In this document: piece by piece, positions 55,477-64,000 of the stretch
Layout: the number at the start of each line of letters is the position of its first letter
How positions within the stretch are numbered: position 1 is the first letter of the stretch
Source of the DNA: Lethocerus indicus
Taxonomy: Eukaryota; Arthropoda; Insecta; Hemiptera; Belostomatidae
Direction: 5' to 3'
Length of the DNA: 64,000 bases
Assembly (NCBI GenBank): GCA_019843655.1
Contig: JACDQD010000003.1
Span: 30,430,224 to 30,494,223, forward strand
Made by a program: the position numbers and the translations under genes
Notes under the pieces: model-generated
Told to the model about the DNA's origin: nothing
What the model saw: only the letters and a program-made list of their open reading frames with translations
Database searches by the model: none

Positions 55477-56795
55477 GTAAGTTCCATTCTGGGGACATTC
55501 AACATCTATGTTATAACTGCCTGTAGTTATTTACTTGCATTTTCTGCTCCAGCATTGGCGACAATTTACGGATCCTGATCGACCGGCCGGACGGTACTTA
55601 CTGCTTCAGGGAACAGAAGGACAGGGTTTATTACATGTCCGAAAATGTTATGAAGTTAGCCAGCAATGTAGCCCCGGAAAATTTGATCACTGCCGGAACT
55701 TGTATAGGAAAATTCACAAAGAGTGGAAAATTCCATGTCAACATAACTGCCCTCTGCTATCTTTCACCTTATGCTCAGGTATATTTTATATCCTAATTAT
55801 TACATCTAATATAATTATGTTAGTCCGTACCATATCATCCTCTTTGCTCCTCAAAAAAACACCCCTTGCAGCATTGTAAATTTGGGTAAGGAGATAGGAT
55901 AATCTTAGGTTTAAGTCATGTGATAATGTATTAGTCTATGGTATATTATAAATAGTAAAAAAAAGTATTTGCGAAACACATTGCAAGTCCTGCAGTCAAA
56001 GATTTGAATTCTGGATATTGATTTATTTTAATGTCAACTTGGAGTGACCATTACAGTATACTGTATCCAGTCGTATATTTTACTTGAAAATTGATGTACA
56101 ATGAATAAATATTTAGATTTCAGTTATTTACCTTTTGATTTTATTATTTTATTGATAAATAAAGAGTACAGTGCAGTCTTTCCTCAATGTATGATATATT
56201 CTTATTATTTCATATTTATAGTTCTTTAGTGTTGTATAAAATTATCTGGTTCGTTGTTGTGTTGCAGTACAAAGTTTGGGTGAAGCCGAATGCTGAGCAG
56301 CAGTTCCTTTACGGCCACAATGTACTGAAATCAGGCCTCGGGCGAATAACAGATAACACACCAAAAGCTCAGGGTGTTGTTGTCTATTCCATGAATGATC
56401 TACCACTTGTGAGTTGGTTTTCTTTATCTTAGAAATAACACTTTCACAATCAAACAGAAAGAGGAAACAAAATTACAAGAGTGATGCTATTATTGAAATG
56501 TTATTGATATACTTGAACTGTGAAACTCATCGCATTGATTAAAGTCAGTGCATATTAGTTCAGTAAAAATGTTTTTCTTATTTTCAATTTTTAAGGAATA
56601 CATTATATTTACGAATACATTAAATTTTATGATACATTTTACTGAAACTTTAATTAATACATATTGCTTGTACAGGGATTTGGAATAAGCGGAAGGAGTA
56701 CAGCAGAATGCAAACATGCAGATCCTTTGGCCGTTGTTTGCATGCACCAAGCAGACATTGGAGAATATATCAGAACTGAAGACACAATTATTTGA
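55421..56795 (+). CDS. NIP7: 60S ribosome subunit biogenesis protein NIP7 (4 coding exons)
   Basis: NIP7 is a small nucleolar/nuclear factor needed for pre-rRNA processing and 60S subunit assembly. Coding exons are 55421-55476, 55553-55778, 56268-56408 and 56676-56795. GT-AG junctions and phases match, giving 543 nt and 180 residues, the same length as human NIP7. The N-terminal domain starts [20 protein letters not shown] and includes [18 protein letters not shown] and [20 protein letters not shown]. The C-terminal RNA-binding PUA domain begins at about residue 95 with [20 protein letters not shown], then [16 protein letters not shown] and [12 protein letters not shown] has A at -3. The gene is divergent from bestrophin and convergent with PEX5, and appears intact. 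Confidence 0.97.
55553..55778 (+). CDS. NIP7: NIP7 coding exon 2
   Basis: This 226-nt exon encodes [20 protein letters not shown] through LCYLSPYAQ, the bulk of the N-terminal domain. Acceptor is TGCTCCAG. Confidence 0.97.
56268..56408 (+). CDS. NIP7: NIP7 coding exon 3 (PUA domain)
   Basis: This 141-nt phase-0 exon encodes [20 protein letters not shown], then [20 protein letters not shown] and SMNDLPL. Acceptor is GTTGCAG, donor GTGAGT. Confidence 0.97.
56676..56795 (+). CDS. NIP7: NIP7 coding exon 4 (stop codon)
   Basis: This 120-nt exon encodes [20 protein letters not shown], then [19 protein letters not shown] and TGA. It completes the PUA domain. Confidence 0.97.
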   Translation, partial: GFGISGRSTAECKHADPLAVVCMHQADIGEYIRTEDTII

Positions 56796-59700
56796 AGAGG
56801 AATAATACTTTTTTCAAATATCTGATCTTTTTTACAAAGAGAATACTGTATAAATTATTGTTTTTTAATTTGAAACTTAAAAGCGTGTATCTTAATAATA
56901 ATTGAGAAAATGGGGTGTCTTTTATACAAATACACATGGTTATTCAATCCCTTTATTATTGCTATGCCAATATTACATACACACTGAGATGTTTGGTAAA
57001 ACCCACAAAAAAGTCTTGAAATATAACAAAATAGATAATAATACCACCAAATAGGACAAACTAGTACAAACAGCTTATTATAGGTATCATGCCCTTTTCA
57101 AACATACAGTATATCAATTTTTTTTAGTCCTTTTTAAGAAAATTTGATTTTTTCCATATTTTTTTTTGCATAGAATATAATCAATATTATTAATGCCAAA
57201 GACTGTGCTGGAACTGGGATACTGTTGTGTAACAATTAATGTCAGCATTACACAATAGTCATCATTATCATTATGTTATTATCATCATATTGTACAAACT
57301 TTATATCTTGTACATTTCCAGGAACCATGACCAGCCTAGTCCTCTGTTAATTATAGCACCATGCAGGGAGCATCTTCAGAGCTCCACTGTTCATGCAAAA
57401 TCAGATATTTTTTATGAAAGGGAAAATTGCTGAACATTCGAGGTTTAATCCGAAATTCGCCTACCTAACTGACCTCATAATTCCACATAACTTCTTGGAT
57501 ACCTCTAAAAATGTCCATCATTCACCCTGAACTAAAAAAAAAAACAGCTGACAAATGAAAAGTTAATTAGAATAATGCCTTAAATATTGTTCCTGCTTAT
57601 GGAACAAACCCTTTAAGTCAGTTATTGTTTGCATAAAAGCATTTCAGACAATGGTGTCTGATATAACCAGGTTGAGACACTTATGAAATAAATTAGGACA
57701 GTGTTTACAACCCGGTAAGCTGTAATTGCTTTAACAACTTTGTTGTTAAATAACCTACATTTAGATAAATAACCCCTATTTGAGCTGAGTCAATCAGTCA
57801 GTACAAGTCTTGTCAACTTCAAACCGTCTTGATGCGTCCTGATTGAAAATAATTTTCATCCCAGAACAGTAATTTTAACAAACCAGCGCTCGAGTTTCCC
57901 TCAATTGGCGCATTTTACATCAATGCGCTCAACTGGGTGTAATTGACAGGGGGCTAACCATACCACGGTATGTTAGGCTGAAACCTAAAATGGTTAAATT
58001 AACTGTTTAGCCATAACCACAATCTCTCATTTATTCAAGCCAACGCTCATACTTCATAATAGTGAAAGTTCTCACTAAAACTTGTTTCAAATTGCTAACT
58101 CCTTGGCATACTTGGTCCAATATCCAAATATGATATTTACAATAAGGACAATTTTAAAAATAATAATAATAATAACAATTTGCCCATACAAAACCTAGTC
58201 CTTGATTTTTTTAATCTGGACTGCCAACAGTTCAGACAATACAACAGTAAATAAAAAATAATAGATAAATATAATGGTTTAATATTGATATTATAGGAAT
58301 GCCAATAAATATAACATCCGTGAATGGAATAATTTCATCTTGGAAAATTAATGTCCAATAAATACAATAATGACATACTGCTTTCCCCTTCTGACTAGTT
58401 GTTTCTGTCACAACAAAATTCATTCCATGGGGTCAACATTTAGTAAGTTCAAAGCGATGAAAATGTCAGAAATGGCGACTAAAATGTTGCCCTTGGGGTC
58501 ATAGGAGTAGAACTAATTTAAAGATATACAATATATAAATTAAAACAGAACAAAAATATAAATATATGCCTACAGCTACCATCAGTGTGTCAGTAGGCCA
58601 AATAAAACTTGTAGAATCTAAAGATCCCACTGATATTACAAACAAACTTAATACTAAAAACTTTCTTATTACACAACATCCTTGAATTAAATCACCACTA
58701 TGGCTTTTAATAAAACAATCTGTGCCTTTCTTTAAAGCATATTCTTTAAAGTATATTGTATGCCATTATATTATTAACCTTAAGGATTATGTGACACAAA
58801 AGAGTTGAGTCAAATTTTAATAGGAATTAATAATTTTTTTGTTTTAAAGTTCTTAAAAAAATATAATCTGTTATTGTAGAATAACTAAAGTTACATCCAC
58901 TTTTTTCATATTAATAAAGTAGCAAATGTTAAGGTGTTACTACCCTGTTTGTTTAATTTATAAATATTTTCATAGCTTAACTTTAGCACAGTGAGTTGTG
59001 TCACTACAAAAAATAAATAAATATAAAAAATGTATTATTGCTTGCATGGTTTACTATTTGCACTTGCCTATTTGATCTTAAGTTAGATCAGTTCTGGCTT
59101 TCCACCATCAGTAGCAATGCATTCTTACTACGGGAAACTAAATTTAAACCTTTAAAATGAATGTACCGTGATAGGATGCTTCATGAGCAGCCAACCTGTA
59201 AATAGTTCATTATATTAAAGACGGCAAGAAACTGACACAAGTCTAACTCGATACTAAATAGGCAAGTGGAGATAGTATACCCAAACAAATACTTCAAAGT
59301 ACAAAATGCAGAATATCTCCTAACAATAAATTTCTTATGATGTGCCCGCTATCATGCTCAAGAGGGAGATGTAATTTTTTTTGTTTTCTTTTTGGTCCCT
59401 TCCTGGCACAAAGTTTCAGAATCAAACTTTCATAATGTCAATTGTATAAACGATAAATTGATAGATCATTACAACAATTTTGACCGCTTGGAGACTTTTC
59501 TAAAAAAATAGATCTGTAAGGTCAAACCACTGCATTAGAACAGGGTGTCTCATACATTCTGCAGCCATTCGCAATTTTTTTTTTGAAACTATTATTTCAT
59601 AGATTCAAAATTGGTGGATCGAGTCAACATATTATTTCCACCAATAATTTTTTTGTTCTAAACCTACAGTAGACTCCCTAACTATAAATATAAACGTCTA

Positions 59701-61493
59701 CAAAAAAACAAAACAAAATATAAATTATATAACAGGTTAGTATAACTACAATAAATCAAATATTAATCGAGAAACCGGCAGTAACAAATGTTCGGTTAAA
59801 AGAAAAGTACAAAAAAAAGTTATAAATAACACAATGACATTTTGATACACAACAAAAACTCAGTTCCAGGCTATCGTGGCATAGCTTAATAAAGAATATG
59901 CTGACAAAATGATGTTCACATTTATACATATATGATTTTTTTCTTTTTTTGTTTTTTAGAAAGTTCATATACAACACTGAAGAGAATTGAAGTTTCATAG
60001 TGATGCCAGTTTTTAAACTTTCAAAGGAGTGATCGCTTTAAACTACACACCAATTTTATTACAGCATTTCACTTAAAAAAATCTAGGTTTCCTTTTTTCA
60101 TTACCCAGAAATGTCACAATCAATGGCACAATTTTGTAACGTGAAAAAATTTTTTCAAGATGGAAATGTATATCTGCTCATATTTCTGTATATACAGTAT
60201 CATCTGTTGAATATTATAATTGAGAAGAATTAGAACTGTGTGAACTGCTGGGTCTTTTTTAAGTGACCATCAAGCAAATGCTGCTGTTCCACTTCTTCCC
60301 AATTCAAATTTTCAGTTTTCCTTTTATAATTCAACACAGCATTATGACCGGATATGAAAAATAGTTTATTCGAATAGGAAACATTAAAAAGGGACTGTTC
60401 CAGACTCCCCAAAAGTATGCACTTATCTTTCCTGTAAGAGTACTGTTTTTTTTTTATTTTCTTACACTTGCTTATATATAGGCTGCCAATGACTAAATAT
60501 GCAAACCTGTTTCCATTTTCTCCCAATAGGAAATATTAATAAAATAAAATAATCACCGAAGATAACTGTTTCAGAGGTGAAACCTTCTTATATAGGTTAC
60601 CACTTTTTTGTTGATTTTTCTTCATATCACTCAATTTCACACTCAATATGTAATGAGGCCATAAATAAAGACTAATTTTATTCTCTATCGGATCAGATTG
60701 ATAGTAATATTGTAGCAATAACAAGAGAAAGTTATAACACACTGCAGTTTTGCATTTCCATATATACACATAGGTGTATGCGTGTCTGTACAGTACCCAA
60801 GAAATGCGCTGTTGCATATGTATATATGTACATGCGTACGTGTTTCATTAAGAAATATGTAGTACCAATGATCAAATCAAAACCTGTTTCTCAGAATGAG
60901 ATTATGCAATCAGGTATACATATTTATATTTTTTTTTCTGAAGACTCTTACTTTACTCATTGAAAGCATCTCTCGCTTTTCTACTCATTCGACTGTTGTC
61001 TTTTGCTCTTTCTCTCGTATCTTTCGATATCTCTTAACTCTTCTTCCGTGCCATCACACAAAAACGTGCCTTCCATCTTTGTAATAAAACAACACAACCA
61101 ATGGAACAAATCTCTGAACCGCTTGGTACATACAACTTGTTGAGAGTAATTAAACTTCGGACCGGAAAACACAATGATCTATGAAGTTTTCTCTACTTAT
61201 TCAACATTTGTTCGTTTTTTGTTTTGTTATTGATAGTACGCTGCCAGCATATTTTTCAGTATACTCTCCGGAGGATACTTGAATGAACATGGGTATATAA
61301 CTTCCCTGGCTGGGGTCTAAAATATCCCAGTTTTACGCAAAACTTTTTTTCTTTTTCTTTATTTTTTTTGTTTTTATTTCGAAGCTTACTTTGTGCCAAC
61401 TTTGTGTAATAAATAATGCGACAGGACATAAATACCCACCACTCATTCCCCGCCTGGAGTTTTACCTGTAGTTTAACAATTGATACCGGTCAA
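56796..61493. other. AT-rich spacer between convergent NIP7 and PEX5
   Basis: Holds the unresolved 3' UTRs of NIP7 (plus) and PEX5 (minus). Apart from A- and T-runs I see no gene, structural RNA or clear repeat. Short open frames here are AT-rich and lack motifs. Confidence 0.5.
61358..61363 (-). terminator. Candidate polyadenylation signal for PEX5
   Basis: AATAAA on the minus strand about 130 nt past the PEX5 stop. Another lies at 61373-61378. The surroundings are A/T-homopolymer rich, so chance occurrence is possible. Confidence 0.3.
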
Positions 61494-61533
61494 TTACTCG
61501 ATTCCGAACTCTTGATTCAGTCTTGTCAGGTCT
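61494..61533 (-). CDS. PEX5: PEX5 terminal exon
   Basis: This 40-nt exon encodes [12 protein letters not shown] and TAA at 61494-61496. It is too short for ORF scanning but phase and family alignment support it. Confidence 0.9.
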
Positions 61534-62784
61534 CTGCAACATAAGTGAAATTTTAATTCATCAAATTCAACTGTTTTTAAAGAAAAGAGATAAACAATAT
61601 ACAAATTCAATTTTTGGGAAGAACAGTATCCCATAACAAAGTGAACCAATACTTCTATTTCAACTTTGTACAACTGCTATAAAAGAGCATTCACAATTTC
61701 AAGAAAATATTTAAATTGATTATTGAATATTCTACCTGGAGTTGATGGCGGGAATAAGATCAGGCCTTTCCAAAAGCGATGTTACAAGGCGCAGTGTTGT
61801 CCATATTGTATCTGACATTGCCAATGATTTCTCTCCCTGGACACCTCGGCCAGCCACCTGCTGATTCAGAGCAGTCAACAGGTGTTCAGCGGCCTCCCTG
61901 AAATTATTCCATTCATTTAAATGAATTCAGTCAATTCACACAAAAACTTAAAAAAATTTCTAGAAAATTAAAACTTTTATATAATGAGCAACTAGCAGCA
62001 GTTAGATGCCAGATTGCGGTATTTTCTGGAGTTGAATCATGGAATCAGTGCTTTCGTCATTATTGTGCAAATCTGGATTTGCGTAATAATAAGTAATTGC
62101 TCTACAACAAGAAAAAGTAATACTGCCAGAAGAGAGGCACTATGGGATACTACACAGTGACAGAGTTATTTGGAGAGTCAATTGGACATTGTCTAGTGTA
62201 ATATTTTATTTTTTGTTTTGTGGTGTTGAACTGAAAATAGGAAATACTTTGAAAGAAATTATGACACCCGTAAGCAAATGTTGATCCCCTGTAACATGCC
62301 AGTGACAATAATTAGTAACAATAATATCCAAACAGAATATAGCTTATTTGTTGAAGTATAACTTAATGAATATATTAATATAACTCATTTATTCACTCTC
62401 TTTTCAATAATTGTATGTTATGTACAGAGTGACATTACAACAACAACAATGTTAGATTTAATTAACGCTTATATTCCCATGTTTTATTTTATTTTTTTGT
62501 TAGTGTCATACTAAAATGGTACAAAAAATGGAAAGAATTAATTTCAAAGTTGTATATCCTAATACAACTATATTTATCAGATTACTAAGAGGAATGGTGT
62601 GAAACTTAAGCTGAAATGAAGACTACCTGTGGGCTCCGAGATGGACGCACGTGATTCCAAGATTGTATCTGGCCCTGATGAAACCTGGAGACAGTTGAAG
62701 GGCATTTCTGTACGCGTCCACTGCCTCCTCTGACCTGCTCCCGTTGGCCAGTGTTGCACCCAGCCGATTCCACAACGGAGAATC
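61494..62784 (-). CDS. PEX5: PEX5, peroxisomal targeting signal 1 receptor, C-terminal part (3 exons, partial)
   Basis: PEX5 binds cargo with a C-terminal SKL-type signal in the cytosol and delivers it to the peroxisomal import pore. Exons are 62784-62627, 61897-61736 and 61533-61494, GT-AG, with matching phases: 119 residues plus TAA. They cover TPR6 ([20 protein letters not shown]), TPR7 ([19 protein letters not shown] and [13 protein letters not shown]) and the C-terminal helical bundle ([20 protein letters not shown]). The protein ends [13 protein letters not shown] where human has ARDLSTLLTMFGLPQ. The Asn in RYNLG sits in the cargo-binding groove in the family. Upstream exons with the earlier TPRs and the N-terminal WxxxF motifs should lie beyond 64000; none was found between 62785 and 64000. 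Confidence 0.95.
61736..61897 (-). CDS. PEX5: PEX5 penultimate exon
   Basis: This 162-nt exon encodes [20 protein letters not shown], then [18 protein letters not shown]. It ends TCCAG before GTAGAA. Confidence 0.95.
62627..62784 (-). CDS. PEX5: PEX5 exon with TPR6-TPR7
   Basis: This 158-nt exon encodes [20 protein letters not shown], then [15 protein letters not shown] and [16 protein letters not shown]. It opens in phase 0 after acceptor TTTTAG; donor is GTAGTC. Confidence 0.96.
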
Positions 62785-63750
62785 CTAAAAATATATTTTC
62801 AAGTTATTTGTTTAGTGGTATAGTTTGCGACGGTTCGGAATGTTTTGTTTTATTTAAAAAAAAAATAAAATTGAAACAAACTGTAATAGAGTTAACTGTA
62901 GTTTCTTGATATTTCTGTACCTACATTATCTGTTTAAAAAAAATCACTGACTAAAGTAAAATACAGTTATTGATCTTCCACCGGCTGAATACACTCTAAT
63001 TGGAAGGGTTAAAAATGTCTACACATTCTTGCGACACGATCCCACACATTGCATCTTAAAGAGAGCTATCTCTTATGACAAACAAAGTTACATCAATCAT
63101 AAATCAGCATTTCTGCAAACCTCACAGCTTTAACATTATCATATAGAATATAAACGCGACCGTTTGGAGTGTGGAAATTGTATTAAATTGTGCAATCTTA
63201 TTATTTAATTTTATTATTATAATAATGTCTCACCTTCCTTAATCACCACCTAAATAACATGAACTGTCTGTGTCTGTTATGTTTAAATGGTCTAAATTCA
63301 AGAAGTTTTTCATTGAATGTACACAGTATATATTATAATATAAAAACAGGGTATGGGTTTAACATAGTTTCATATATCCTAGTAGTTGTGTTATTTTTAT
63401 AACATGTTTCCAAGACTCAGAGAAGTATACATTATTAAATAAAAGTATGCAGTTACATTATATGTAACTGTGTGCCTTTGTATAAAACAATATACTGGGA
63501 ACAAATGTCTGATATTTATTTGTTAAAATTGTGATGCTATAATGTTTAACCCCCACTATGAAACTTGCCCCCTTTTTTATAGTGCAATGAGGAGCAGTGT
63601 CTCACTATGCACTTTCATTCTTAATCTTGTTTCTTTCAGGAACACAAGGAGGTCTTATGTTGCCTTTAAGTCATTTTATAATAATGTGGTAACTGTTTTG
63701 TTTGTTACTTAGCTTCGTTGTTTATATATCTTGTTCCATTTGTTAATATA
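62785..63750 (-). other. PEX5 intron sequence, no exon seen
   Basis: AT-rich, CpG-poor sequence upstream of the PEX5 TPR6 exon. It contains a small perfect palindromic hairpin CAGTTACAT/ATGTAACTG near 63450-63471. No earlier PEX5 exon is recognised. Confidence 0.5.
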
Positions 63751-63988
63751 TGTGCCCATAATTATGAAAGTGGTCTAAGTCAATTCAAACTTTAAATACA
63801 ACATTTTCATATGAAATTCACACAAAATTTCATATTCATAGTAAACTTCCATTAATCGAGACTGATAAAATTCTAAATTAAAATGTTGCATAATATAAAA
63901 ATATTTGTTCATTTATTCGAAAGCAATTCATTAAATATCTCGAAACCAGAAATATATGACTTAGACCACTTTCACAATTATGGGCACA
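63751..63988. mobile_element. 238-bp MITE with 34-bp terminal inverted repeats and TA duplication
   Basis: The left end reads TGTGCCCATAATTATGAAAG continuing TGGTCTAAGTCA, and the right end is its reverse complement with one visible mismatch. Both ends are flanked by TA (63749-63750 and 63989-63990), the target-site duplication of the Tc1/mariner/pogo superfamily. The interior is AT-rich and non-coding. It is probably a non-autonomous derivative inside PEX5. Confidence 0.85.
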
Positions 63989-64000
63989 TATGTTCTACTG

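Overview
The window is eukaryotic nuclear DNA, most likely from an insect or other arthropod. The genes have many exons with GT-AG introns and intron phases that match across each junction. Introns are AT-rich, and there are microsatellites and several decayed transposable elements. No prokaryotic gene organisation is present. The species cannot be named from the sequence. I rebuilt four protein-coding genes exon by exon. Three of them are complete.

Layout. (1) 1303-11379, minus strand: mitochondrial delta-1-pyrroline-5-carboxylate dehydrogenase (P5CDH, ALDH4A1 family), 12 coding exons, 568 residues, with a GC-rich 5' region carrying a CRE palindrome. (2) 11380-15237: intergenic, with a decayed Helitron helicase fragment at about 13348-13710. 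(3) 15238-53041, minus strand: a bestrophin chloride channel, 9 coding exons, 595 residues. Its first intron is 26 kb, CpG-rich and full of dispersed repeats. (4) 53042-55420: divergent intergenic region with the bestrophin 5' leader, a foldback element built on a (TA)n core, and one orphan exon-like segment. (5) 55421-56795, plus strand: the ribosome biogenesis factor NIP7, 4 coding exons, 180 residues. (6) 56796-61493: AT-rich spacer between convergent genes. (7) 61494-62784, minus strand: the last three coding exons of the peroxisomal import receptor PEX5. Its upstream exons lie beyond the window. A 238-bp TA-flanked MITE lies at 63751-63988 on that side.

The four genes do unrelated jobs: proline catabolism in mitochondria, calcium-gated chloride conductance at membranes, 60S ribosome assembly, and peroxisomal matrix import. 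They are neighbours, not a pathway.

The most unusual content is non-coding. A foldback (inverted-repeat) family has at least four longer copies and four fragments. Each arm carries a conserved core that resembles a hammerhead ribozyme of the kind found in Penelope-like retroelements. A second family of about 190 bp, with A-rich ends, is present in eight copies. Two intronic sites 13 kb apart share the same spaced array of CRE (TGACGTCA) motifs. Base composition also changes sharply along the window: CpG-poor and AT-rich at about 1-11 kb, 18-22 kb and 54-64 kb, and CpG-rich in between.
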